Origin: Taeniopygia guttata
Lineage: Eukaryota > Chordata > Aves > Passeriformes > Estrildidae
Direction: 5' to 3'
DNA length: 64,000 bases
Assembly: GCF_048771995.1 (NCBI RefSeq)
Contig: NC_133024.1
Coordinates: forward strand, 4,159,001 to 4,223,000
The translations under genes were made by a program, and so were the position numbers. Below, one piece after another: positions 1-11,600 of this stretch (positions within the stretch are counted from its first letter, which is position 1; each line of letters begins with the position of its first letter). The notes below the pieces were generated by a model. That model did not search any database and had not been told where the DNA came from. It was given only the letters and a program-made list of their open reading frames with translations.

Positions 1-3000
1 CAATCCCAGGGCAGGAACTATTCATTAGGTAGAAACGCTTCTAAAATTGTTGTCCTAGAAATACTGCCTGTAGTGCAATACTGTAAATGGAAAATGTGGT
101 ATATTTATGGCAGTGTTGTATTGCTATAGCACCACAACCTCCTTCTTCTATATCTCAATAATCTGTTTCACCCTTGAGAAGATCATGTATTTGATGCATG
201 CTCTGTTGGCTTTGAAAGCTCTGCCTTGTCCTGCCTTATGATTAAATCTGATTACTCTGCATAAGCCTTAAAAGCAGTTTTGCACATAGCTCCTTTCTTT
301 ACCCTTGGCTTATGCAAAATTATCCGTATAGCTTCATCCTCAATGTTCACTTCCACTCAAACTCATATCTGTTATTTTTTCCCTCCAAACTTCATATACT
401 ACATTTACTTGTTGCTCTTTCCTTGTAAAACAGCCTGAAAACCTAAAAATATATATGTATACATGTGTATGTATATATATAGGTATTTTTATTCTTTAAT
501 TACATGCAAGGCCTTTGCACTGGCTTAAGAAGGCTTTAGCTCTCATAATTTCTTTATTCTTCCTACAGTCTCCTCGAATAAGGCGCTCTTTGCTCTGTTT
601 TTCTCTTCTTCAATGTGAAATATGAAAGCAGAAAGCAACAGCATGAAGAGACATATCTTGTTCACTAACACAGCTGAATGTCACAGGAATATTTAAAGGG
701 TCGAATTATCAGTGTGCTTTTACAGTTAGCTACTACTACTAGTGATACTTGATCTGTTTTTGTAAATCTGAAGACTAGTCTACATCCTTAATTATAGCTC
801 CTGCCCAGCACTGGTGATAAAAATGAACATTTGTAAGGTATTTGCCTTAATAAGGCAGTAAATAGTTTTTCTTGTTGATGAGAGACTAGATGAGATGAAT
901 CAGTGCAAAGAGGAAGGTGCTGAAGCAGAAGATGTAGGCCAACATGGCACAAAGTTACAGATAGTAACTGGCTATAACATAAAAATTAAGCATTAACTTT
1001 ATGCAGAATGGAACATATTCACTACCATGTGAGTGAAGTGTATCTTGTCTTTTTTTTATAGTCTTATAATGTTAGTACTGTTGCATAGAACTTTTATTTT
1101 AAGAAGCATTTTGTATTATAAGAAATATGCAATGGAAAATTGTTTTTCTCTTTCTAATATTACTAGTTTATTTAAGAAGTAATCTGACAATGTTGTTGTG
1201 CATTAAATTATTTATTTTTACTCTTAACGTGACTGTTTTCATTCTTTAGCAGCTCTAGTCTTTCAGCCATGTGAGTTGGAAAATAGCCATTGGAATTCTA
1301 AATGCTGAGCTGTATGAAGCATGTCTGACAGAGCTGTATGCTCAAACCCATAGTTGTTGTTGTTGCATGTGTTTAAACTGAGCTTAGGAAACATTCTGGA
1401 CCAAATCAGTAGTTTGTATGACTCTCATGTCTGCAGCTTATTCTGATTCCCTCTTGGTTTGTAAGATACAGGAACTATAATTTCTCATGCAGCATAGAGG
1501 TAGAAAAGAGATTCCTTTTAGTTTTTATACTGGGGAAGGATAAACTTCATGGTTTATATGGCTTGTCCCAAAAGCAGCAGGCTATGGAAGTGCCAGCAGC
1601 AAAGAAATTGCTGTTGAGATGCTGCTCAGCCTTACTGCTCTCACCAAGACACCTGATCCTTTCCTTGAACACCTCCATATCTTGATTCTAGGAACTGAAA
1701 AATACTGTCATGATTAAACTTCTTTATGGTGATACCCACATGGGCATTAAGGGTTGAGAAAGAAGTCAAGCATTCATTTTTTTCCAGCCATCCTCCTCTA
1801 TGTCCATGTCTTTACCCCAGAACCTCACAGGAAAAAAGGAGGTGGAGCTGTTGTGGCAAGATGTGATATTCAACAGAAAATGTCTGACTTTACAGACTGC
1901 ATCCAGTCAGGTTTTGAGCTCTCATTGTGTCAAAAAAAAACTGGTTTCTGGTTATATATCTGTGAGGTAAATTGATCATGTAAAAAAAATTAAAAAGTGA
2001 ATTAATTACGACTCAGTCCATTAGGGACACAGCAGTGTCCCTATTATTACATCAAGTCAGATATTTTGTGTGAATGATCAATATTAATTTTAATAGAAGG
2101 AATGAGGATAATACTTTAATGACTGAGACTACTGAGACATTGTTAAAAAGCAGCTTGTGGAGTGTACAGTCAGCCCTTTAAAATCCTATGGCAGGTGTCA
2201 TCTGTGTGGCCACAGCAGCCAGTATGAATTTTGGGCAGATTCAGCTGCCTGCTACAGCAGTGATACGTGCACATGCTGGCAGTGTGTCCATCCACAGCTC
2301 TGTGCACTTGGCCATGGGACTATCCCCAGCATGGAAATGGAGGTGGGAGTCACAAAGAAACAGCACCATAAAGCCAGAGCTGCAGCCATCAATCACGAAG
2401 GAAGGCTTAAAATCAGAAAAACTGCTCAATGTTTTCTTCCAGATTGTTTTGTTACAAAAATGGAAGGAGTGAAAAAACATGCTTAAGCAAAAACACAGGC
2501 ACATAATCACTTTGTGAGCTCTGGTAAACAGCTGAATTCCTGGTTTCAGTCCTTTGCACATGTTCAGAAATGCTGCTTGCAGAGGGGTGATGCTGGGCTG
2601 TGAGGAGGTGATACTCTAGCATTGCAGAAATCCAAACTGGAGACTCCAAAAGGACTGAGCTGTGGAAGCATTTTGTCATGGGAGCAGCACCTGGACTTCT
2701 GCCACTGAGAGGTGGTTATCACCTGGGCAGTATCGGTATCGACTGTATTCTCATGGGTGTAATATTTGTTTTGCATGCAGTTTATTGTTTTGGGGATTTT
2801 TATTTAATTCCAACTTAAAGACTTCACACTAAGTAGTATTACAGTAGAATGGGGAGGGAGGAATTTGAGAAATGAGCTCTTTATAAAAATTGTGCATTGT
2901 ATAATGGTACAAATCAAGCATGTCAGAGAAATTTTGGACAAGAGTAAGTGCATCTAACACAAGGTTTATGCTTGCATTTAAAACATGAAACATTCCCCAA

Positions 3001-3390
3001 ACAAACAGAAAGACTCTCTTATTATTGCATTTTTGAGATTTATAGCAGTAGTTCTTTAAGGACCCTTTAAAAAAAGAAGTATTCTAAAAGTCCAGAAAAA
3101 TGTACAGCCTCAGTTGCTTAAAACATTGTAGCTCCTAATTTTCTATAGAGGAACGTTGTCGTATGATGGCAGTGGGTACTGATTTTGCTGGTGTAATTGT
3201 CAAGTCCTGTGCCCAGTCCATGTTTCTTTCTCTGATCAGCTGTTCATGGACAAGTTTGTCTCATAGTAAATGACTGGTAGATGTAGACAAATATGTAAGC
3301 TTGGTAACAAGAGAGTTATTTGTTTGAAGACTCAACAGCAGAGGTGAGATGGTCATCATGGCTGTACACACTCAGGCAAAAGAATACCTT
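1..3390. other. Intergenic / possible 3' UTR region, no gene recognised
   Basis: AT-rich sequence without a recognisable coding exon; the short open frames at about 1.75-2.8 kb have no domain, splice or codon-pattern support. The part adjoining 3390 would be the 3' UTR of the minus-strand GCSAM-like gene, and TTTATT motifs near 2780-2805 read as AATAAA-type poly(A) signals on that strand. A small TA/TG-rich microsatellite lies at about 450-482. Confidence 0.4.
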
Positions 3391-3588
3391 CTAAGTTACC
3401 AGGACATCATCATATTCACTGTGCTCTTCTGTGCTGGTGACATTTGCCTCCTTCTCAGGCACACTGATGAGTGCATATTCTGTCTTACTATTGCTGTCGA
3501 CAACAGAGATTTCATGTTTTACATCATGGCTGACAGTCGAGTACCACAGTTCGCTGGAATTCGTAGAATCTTTTTTGGCAACGTGTTC
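3391..3588 (-). CDS. GCSAM: GCSAM/GCSAML-like adaptor, last coding exon
   Basis: The exon encodes 65 residues and a stop, beginning EHVAKKDSTNSSELWYSTVS. It starts right after a strong minus-strand 3' splice site (long CT-rich tract ending CAG at 3589-3591), in phase 0. Three tyrosine motifs stand out: ELWYSTV, KTEYALISV and HSEYDDVLV near the C-terminus. Order and spacing resemble the C-terminus of mammalian GCSAM/GCSAML (EELCYTLINH or EEVCYTVINH, then TEYSLL or TEYALL, then DEYELL or HDYEVV). Those proteins are membrane-associated, tyrosine-phosphorylated adaptors of germinal-centre B cells. The middle YYEN-type tyrosine motif of GCSAM is absent. From memory, human GCSAM lies near CD200 on the opposite strand, which fits this minus-strand exon next to plus-strand CD200-family genes. 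The N-terminal (MGN...) exons were not identified. Another ITIM-bearing receptor tail such as BTLA is possible but fits less well. Confidence 0.55.
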   Translation of the reverse strand, partial: EHVAKKDSTNSSELWYSTVSHDVKHEISVVDSNSKTEYALISVPEKEANVTSTEEHSEYDDVLVT

Positions 3589-3950
3589 CTGAGGGAGAGA
3601 AAGATGGAGAGAGAGCAAAGCTTCAGTGTGGTTATACCCTGAAGAAGTTTGAAGACGTGAGCAGGTCTGGTGCAGCCTGTAGTCATGCAGGTGACAAATA
3701 CACACAGCATTAAGTTTGAAGGAAGGGGGGTCAGGGTGACTTCAAGAATAAAAAGCATAATAAAATCAAGGAAGAAAGGGAGGGACAGGAGTCACAGCAA
3801 GCTGCCAGAGAGACTGTAGGGTCTGGGAGGAAATTAAGACCCCAAGTGCATGTGTGTGTGTGTGGCTGTCCAGGAGATGCACTGTCCTGGAAGGGGCCCT
3901 GGCCTTCAGAGATGGAAGTGAGAGCTAATCCCTTCTGCAGCATCCCTCAC

Positions 3951-3961
3951 CTGATGCTGTC
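3951..3961 (-). CDS. Candidate 11-nt microexon of the GCSAM-like gene
   Basis: On the minus strand a long pyrimidine tract ending CAAG precedes 11 bases (GACAGCATCAG), followed by a GTGAGG donor. Joined to 3391-3588 in phase it reads QHQ before EHVAKK with no stop. Support is from splice signals and phase only; an 11-nt exon cannot be confirmed by homology here. Confidence 0.3.
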
Positions 3962-6504
3962 CTTGAGAAGAGAAGGAAGAGAAAGAAGAGCCCATTAGTG
4001 AAGGAGGAGGTAAGTCTGTGTGGGCAAATGCCTTCCCAACTCTGTTTAGACTTGTCCCTCCTTTTGCCTCCTGAAGGTGTTTGCTAATGGGTTGTGGGTG
4101 ACTGTGCATTAAATAGTTAGCAGGATGACTCATTAAATCTAAAGGGACAACGTGCACCGATTAGGTACTTGGAGCCAGAAGTTAAAAATTTGTTTGCCTT
4201 TATGTTCTTGATTTGAGTGCACTGGGTACTGAAGCCACTACTGGCTTTATAGTGGCATCCTCTGCTGTCTGCAGTAGTGGCAGTATTTTGGGTGAGTGTT
4301 GCTGTGTTCGTGGTGGCATTTGTATCTTCCACACTCTGTAAGTGGAAAAGAGGTCTCTGTTTCATGGGTTAAAAACTCCAAAGGGTTAGCTTTTATTTTT
4401 CAAGCCTAGAAGAAGGATAACGTTAAAACAAAATTCCTGCTGAATTTGCCTTGGATTTTTCCAAGTTTATGCAAATCATATTATCTGTTTAGATTCTGCT
4501 TTGTGTGGAAAATCTCCTGGCCTTGAAAACACATCAGTGAAAATAAATTCTTATTTTTGATTTGAGGTTTTTAAAGATTTGAGATGTAGAAATTCCACTT
4601 GCTTATCATCAAGTGCATGGCTCTCTCCTCTCCTAGTCATGATTGCAAAGATTTGTCTTAATGTACCTCCGAAATGAGAACAGGTAAGCTCTTAATTTTC
4701 GTGAGTGAGTGGCACTCAATCCACTGGAGCATCTCTTGTCCCTTCCAACACATAGGCCTAACCACGACTTGCTCTGAGTCACATTTTCCAGAATCCTTCC
4801 AGTCATCATGTTTTGAAAGGCTGTTATCAGCAGCCTTCTCCTATCAGCAGGGAGGCTGAAGTGCAGAGGTGGAGGAATTTATCCCACATGCCAATGGAGC
4901 AAGTGTGAAAACTTCCATTATTCACAGGCCAGTTTAACACTTAGAAGAGGCATCTTTCCTATTACATTTACATCCCTTCAAGGACTGTTTTCAAACCACG
5001 CTCTGGGGCTTTTCCTTGGGACACCAAAATCTCTCAAAACGAGACAGCTGCTTGGCAGGTTCCCCATTGCAGTTCCACCCTCTCCTCTTCCCCCACAGTC
5101 CATCCTACACTCACAGGCACAAATGATGAGCTCACTTCATCACACCCTTTTCTGTCATCTTGCCCACTTTCTTCAAAATTTTCTGCTAAACACCCACTTA
5201 TCTGCTGGGCAGCAACTTTTGCTTTACTGATGTCATCTTGGTTAAAAAAAACCAAAACAACAACAAACAAAACCAAGCTCCAAACAACTCAGATTGCTAA
5301 ATGGCAGCGCTTCATCCTGCAGGACACAGGGCTTCTGGTCATTGCTCATCATCAGGGACTTGAGAGGTAACTTCATTTACCCTCTGCTAAAATGCACTAT
5401 TTACAAAGCAGAGGGAGCACACCACAGATACTCAGCTCCTGCCTCTCAGAGCTCAGAATACACAGAAATAATACACAGAAACAACCACAGACAAATGGCC
5501 ACACAAGTCTGAGAAGTGTCTGTTACCCCACCCTTGATTTCCAGGATGATAAATTTGGGCAGAGAAGCAGAGCATACACCAAGTTAGACTTTCCTCTTAA
5601 ATTGCTCTGGAGTGCATTGCCAGAATTCCTAAAGCTAACCCCAAAGCAGGGAGGTAAAATGTGTTTATCTTACCAGTCTTTCCTGCATTGCTATGCAAAC
5701 ACTCCATTATGATTTATCAGAAACTAAATGTGCATCCTGAAAGGGCATGTTTGCCTTTTTCTTTTTTTTTTCTTCCTTCTAGAGGCAGTGAGACACTGGA
5801 AGGGGAAACCTTATTCTTTTCCAACAGAGACTTAGTCATTTGTTGATATATCTGCTATTTTATTATAGTGCAAAGATTAACCAAAACCCTTTAAGCCTCA
5901 AAGTATTAAATCTCCCTTTGTTTTTCAAAAGGGAAGATTTCTTTATTATTTAAACCTGGTTGGCAATAGTCCATTTAAATAACTTTTAGAAAATGTCATG
6001 CCGAAACTGAAACTGTTTTGGGAAACATGCTGGTAAAACTGAAACTTTTTCGGGAAACATTCAAAAGACTGGCCACCAAAAAGCTGAGTGGAGATGGGAA
6101 GGAGGAGGAGAGAGAAGCACCCCTGCAGCTGTAAGTTGTGCAGTGGCTGAGGACATTCACTGAGACAACATCACAAGGTTCATCCTCCTGAATTGTCTGA
6201 TTTGGGCCAGACCACATTACATTCAGCCTCAGAAATGATGAGTGTGTGCTGCAGTCTGTTTGGCCACTGGCTGCCCAAAAGTGGGGCTGCATCTCAGTCT
6301 TACAGTTTTATGTGCATACACTTATTTTGTACCTAGGCTTAAACTGGTGTTTTTCTGCATCCTAAGCAAATAGTCTGATTATGGGCTTTTCTTTCTTCTG
6401 CAGGAACATGATGGACACTTTGTCTTTCTAATATGTGGATGCTTTGGACTCAGCTGCCCCAGAGAGTAGGGATGGGGGGAGGGAAAATCAGTTTTAGTCT
6501 TTAC
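3962..6504. other. Presumed intron of the GCSAM-like gene
   Basis: No further exon is recognised on either strand. An A-rich low-complexity patch lies at about 5240-5285. A minus-strand ATG reading MGNLPSSC lies at about 5060 and resembles the myristoylated MGN start of GCSAM, but no good splice donor follows it. Confidence 0.3.
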
Positions 6505-6539
6505 CTTGATGGTACCTGGTGGATAGCTGCAGGTCTGTG
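6505..6539 (-). CDS. Candidate 35-nt exon of the GCSAM-like gene
   Basis: On the minus strand a textbook acceptor (TTCCTCTTTCCTTAG) is followed by 35 bases and then an AAG|GTAAAG donor. With the 11-nt candidate at 3951-3961 and the terminal exon the phases are compatible and the frame stays open (TDLQLSTRYHQ-GQHQ-EHVAKK). No homology to a known segment is recognised, so this rests on splice-site quality and phase. Confidence 0.3.
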
Positions 6540-7974
6540 CTAAGGAAAGAGGAAGAAAACACATGTGATTGTCATTCTCTGCTGTAGCAACACTAGACAA
6601 GGATTTTCATCAGCACAGGATTTACTCACAGACTGAACATAGGCTGTGCAAAAGCATGAACTTGTGTGGCAATAGTAGGGAAAAGGGTTGAACCTCTGAG
6701 AGCTAAATAAATCTGATGGTTTTTTGAGATTCATCTTGTTTCTATTTTATACACACTTGTGTCACACATCACTGCTCACTGACCTGAATTAAACCTAGGT
6801 GTGCCATCTTCTTGGGTTTTTCTTTTGTTTCATTTTGTTTCATTTAAGTAACCGAAATCAGTTTTATATGTCTGTCTTAGAAATGAAAGTTCTCGCTGCC
6901 TGACTGTGTTTTAGCTTTATGACCCGTGCAGCCTTCATTCTGCCTGGGATCACTGGCTGGTGCTGGGGCACAGAGGCACTGCCTGATGTGCACTGGGTGT
7001 CTGTGTGCACAGGTTTGGAAGTCTGGAGCTTTTCTGGAAATTTGTGTCCCATAAACATATGAGTGGCAGAGGTCTATCATTTTATACCCTGCTTTCTCTT
7101 AGCCTTGTCTTTATCAGTCTGGCTGGTTCTTAATATGAGGTGTATTGAACACGTTACTCCTGTAAAATTCCAGAGCTGAACTTTCACTTTTGCTTGAGAT
7201 AACAGGGCTTTTTAAACCTACTTGTTTTGCAGCCTGACAGGAGAGACATCAGTCTCTCAACATTACGTTAAAGCTGCCATCTTAGAGAATTAATGGTGTT
7301 TTCAAATATTAGTGTGCTGCCTTAGCACTCCTAGGAAATTGCCAATGTAGATGACTAACAAAGAGGGGGTTTTTGCTGATACTGCAACCTGTGAAACTGG
7401 TAAAAGTATTATACCTTTGCTACATGAATGGCTTTACCCACAAAAGGGAAAAGGCAGCAGCTTGAATCTAAACCAAGACCTGATTCACGTGAGCACATGT
7501 GATCCTGGCTATCATAGTCTTCCCTATTTGCAAATTCAGTAAGAAGAAACTCTTTTGTGAGTAGGACACCTCTGAGGTGGTTTCAGAGAAAGTCCCAGGC
7601 AGTGCTTGTGCTCCCCCATGTCCCCATTTGTGCCATGCCACACCACCCCCAAGGGGCTGAAGCAGCTTCTTTACTTACTTTGCTTGTGGGAGTATCTTTT
7701 TCTCTGACTGGAGACAGGCACTTTCCACCTAGGGTATGGAAATAAAGGTGAGCAGGCAGATCTGGGGCTTCACAGTCCTCACTTCCCGCTGCCAGCCAGG
7801 GGCACACTAAACCCACAGGTAGATGTTCTCCAGCTGTTTGAAGAAGGCACTTTGAGCAGCTTCTCTGCTGCTCTTCTCCCCAAGACACAGCCCCTGGCAG
7901 ACACCCAGTCCTGCTCTGGGGGTTGCAGAAGCAGGGGCGGCCACAGGGTAGGAGAGGCACAAATCACAGGTCAG
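6540..7974. other. Unassigned DNA between GCSAM-like exons and LTR
   Basis: It would contain upstream exons or the promoter of the GCSAM-like gene. A possible minus-strand exon with an acceptor ending CTCAG and a CT|GTGAGT donor lies at about 6630-6700, without recognisable protein similarity. Nothing else can be named. Confidence 0.25.
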
Positions 7975-7980
7975 GGATGG

Positions 7981-8597
7981 TGTGGGAATCCAGGGCTTCC
8001 CTCTGGCTGCCCTGGCAGGTCTGGGACCCTGGCAGGGGTCAGGAACCCCCCTGGACAGAGCCCCCAGAGACACTGTCTGTGATCTCTGTCCATGGAAAAG
8101 AGTTTTCAATCTTACAGGATGAATTACAAGCTCTGAGTGTTTGATATAAGTAATAATTAAGTGTGGCACGGGTGTAAAAGTAAAATTTTAGGTTTCTAGA
8201 TTAGGGGTTCAAAGGGGACAAGATGGAGGAATTGGGTATGTCTTGTCCTTTTTCTCCTTCTTCATGCCCTCCATGTTTCACTGTGGTGTTGGCATTTTTC
8301 TGTTGGTTTAGGCTGGGGACACACTGTCCAACGTAGGTGACAGATATTGGCACGTTATTGTAAATCCAGCACAGGTAGTTTGTGGTATTTAATGTTTGTA
8401 ACATCCCACTGAGGGCAGAGCCCCACACGCTGCCCTGCAGGACAGAGCTGCGGCAGGGCAGCAGAACATGTTAGAGATAAACAGAATAAACAACCTTGAA
8501 ACCAGCACAGACCAATTATGGCTTCTGCTTTGGCAGTGGGGCTGACAGACAGAGACTTTCTACAATCTGGGAATTATCAATAGCACAAATTCAGACA
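7981..8597 (+). mobile_element. Solo endogenous-retrovirus LTR (family 1, copy 1)
   Basis: This 617-bp block starts TGTGGGAATCC and ends TTCAGACA. It is flanked by an exact 6-bp target duplication GGATGG (7975-7980 and 8598-8603). An AATAAA signal at about 8483 sets the plus orientation. A second copy lies in opposite orientation at 55273-55890, and the two copies define the same ends. The 6-bp duplication is typical of class II (ERVK-like) elements. No internal region is attached, so it is a solo LTR fossil. Confidence 0.8.
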
Positions 8598-8603
8598 GGA
8601 TGG

Positions 8604-11600
8604 CAGCTGTTGGCAGGTGTTCCAGCATTTAGCTGTTCCTGGGAAGGACAGAATTTGTTCCCTGGGAACCCTGGCAAACTTAGGACAGCACCTAGGTCGG
8701 TGGATTGGAGGAGCAACCAGCTTTTCTGGGTGTGGTGGTTTTGTATGGGAAGGAATTCTTGAAGCGATGTAAAAACTTCTGTGTAATTAATAGTCTGTAG
8801 AATTACTGGGAAGCTGTACACGCTTCTGTGCAAAACAAATGTTAAAGATGAAACATCCCTGGAAAGCTTTCTTTTCTTTCTGGTCTGGGAATAGGTAATA
8901 AGATAATAAATTAAAATCCTCTTGTAGAGCTGTAGAGAAAAGACTCTGTTTCCCTGTTACACATAAAAGCCATGGGGAGATGAAAGGTTCCATTTTATAC
9001 CAAATTGATATCAAATTGAATCAAAGGCCTCCATGCTAAAGTAAGCAGATGTTAAAGTAGCTTTGATCCTGTGAGAAGTTTGAACAGAGAAGAAGAGTGG
9101 TCCTGTGCTCCCAGAAGAAGATCTCTGTTCCCAGAGATAAAGATAATTTTAGAGATAGATAATGAGAACTTTTTGCCTTTGAGCAGCTCATCTTTAAAAC
9201 AGTACCCCATATGATGACATGGCCCATAAACACAGCTGTGGGAAACCCTTGTAGAAAATAGGAAGGATTTCATGATTGCAGATTTCCCCGGGCAACTGCT
9301 ATTCATGAGGAAATTGAGAGCCACGAGAGAACTGGGTTTTTTCTTGTGGAGAAGTCTCCATAACATTAACAAGAGGGACTTCTCTCCCTAAGTGAACTGA
9401 AGAAAGACTATTCTAGAAGTACTAAACTGGCTGAAATTTTAGGTTTTGTTTCTTTACATTGTCAGTGGGAAGAAAAAGGTCATGGGAGGAAGAGAAGTAT
9501 TCTAAAAGTTTTGTTCTTATTCTTATTACTCTTTCTTCAGTTAGTGTTAATAAATCTTTCATTATACCTTTTTAAAGTTTTGAGCCTACTTTGCCTTCCT
9601 CCTAACCCTACCTCACAACAGGGAGTGCATTGCTGATAGGCCAACACTGAACCCAAGACACTTTTTAGTGCATTAGCTGAGAAATCTCAGATTAAAACTA
9701 ATCAAAACTACTACCCTGGGCTTGTCCATATTAAATAGCTCTAGGTGGGTGAATCAGCAGCAAATACTGTGAAAAGATAGGAAAGAACCAGTCTCATGCT
9801 CCCACAAATTATCTACATCAATCTGACCTCTAGCATGTCTTGGGAAAAAGCCAAAGGAAGAAAAAGATAATGATAGGATGACAGAAAGGGCAAACACATG
9901 GGGGTGAGCACAAATCGTGGATTTGATCTCTAGCAGTTGAAATAATCCTTGCTGGTTCAAGCAGATGATTTTACTTGCAGGTTTTTTTCAAGTACTGAAA
10001 TTATTTGGCAAAGTTAGGAGCCTTTACATTGTGTTGAGGTTTCTTGGTAATAAGAGCTAGCCTTTCTGGGGATTGCATTGTTGCTTATAGTTTACAATTT
10101 TGCCCTTGTAAATGGCCAATAATTAACAAACATTTTTCAATGTAGTGTTATATCTAGATTTATGTATATAAGAATGTGCTAAGAGATATAAAGCTAGCAA
10201 GTCATAAGAATTTAGGGATTACACACAGGATGCTGCTGGAGGTATATTATGAATCAGTCTCTATTTGTTTATTTGCATTTTTTTTCTTTCCCAGGACTGA
10301 GGAAAACAGGCAATTCCACTATTCATTTTTGCTATTGATACTTTCCTTGCTAAATGTATGCTCTTAGGTTTCATTTTTTTATAAATTACCTAAGTTCCGC
10401 AACTCACCTGGAATAATTTATTTCTGCAGATGTCCCCAGTACTCTTATAAGAGTAGCAGAAAGTTTTGCAAATATTAGTGAACTTCCCAATTTTTTCTTT
10501 AGTTGGAGAACTTAAATAGCTTTCATTACACCTGGGTATAAAAATAAAGCTGTAATACTACCTCATTCCAGGTTACTTGCCTGGTTTTCTTTGAGTTATA
10601 TACAGAGTTTTGCCTGTGATGGATATAAAATTCTCTAGCTAAGTTGGAGATGCCAGTGTGACCATTTCATACAATTCAATAGAAGTCCTATGAGCTTAAT
10701 TTAAAATAAAATATGTATATATGTATTTATAATACACATAACTCACATTAGACGCCTGTTGTGAGTTTGATATAAGTATTGTTTCTGTTGTCTATTTATT
10801 CCACTTATTCTTGTTTATATTCAGTTGGCTTCTGATTTTTTTAGACCCTTGCTCATGTGAAAAAGCTGTTGGCTAGCTCTTCCCCTGGATTGTCAGAAGA
10901 TAAATAGCATATGTTCCTATAGCAAATTAGATCTGTAAACTGATGCATAATTTTAGATAAATTCTTATTTAGTCAGTCATGGCTCTTACTGGGCTGTGTT
11001 TTTTTGGGGCAATTATAAGTATAGCTTTATTAGTAAAAATGCTGGGAAATAGTTCTGACCAGCAGTCATGAGAGAGGACAAATGTGACTGTCATTAAAAT
11101 GAGAACAAAGGCAGATTTCCTTTTCGTTTCTTTCCATAGTTTCATTTAGCTCTTTGCAGAGAAGTTGCATGAATTATGTTACCGGGCTGTCCTTCTCAGG
11201 AAGTGGTCAAACCAAATACAGAAATGCCTCTAAAAAGCAAACACTTCAAACAGAAAGGATAAAATGGCAGACATGGGGATGTATAGGAAGAAGGAAAGAG
11301 TCAAATAATTAATTACAGAGGAAGCAGCAGAGTCACAGATAAATGGTGAGGTCTGCAATATTTTCTCCCAGCAGCTGCTGTTAAGAGCTCAAGTGTTGCC
11401 TGCTTTGCACATCTGAATCTAAGATTGCCTTCAGTCTGAATTTACTTCAAACCAGCTGCCAAAGGGCCAAGAGACAGGGCAGTGGATATCCCTTTCTGTC
11501 CCTGAAGGGGCATTCCTGGGCAGAGGTAGTGGGATGCTGCTGGTAACGTCATACAGACACCCACAGAACCATCTCAAGAAGGGCTGATGCTGATTCCAGA

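Noticed and set aside
2157-2561. Overlapping open frames on both strands
   Set aside because: No recognisable protein, and overlap on both strands fits chance.
5030-5070. MGN-type start of a GCSAM first exon on the minus strand
   Set aside because: The start codon context is attractive but there is no acceptable splice donor and the frame soon stops.
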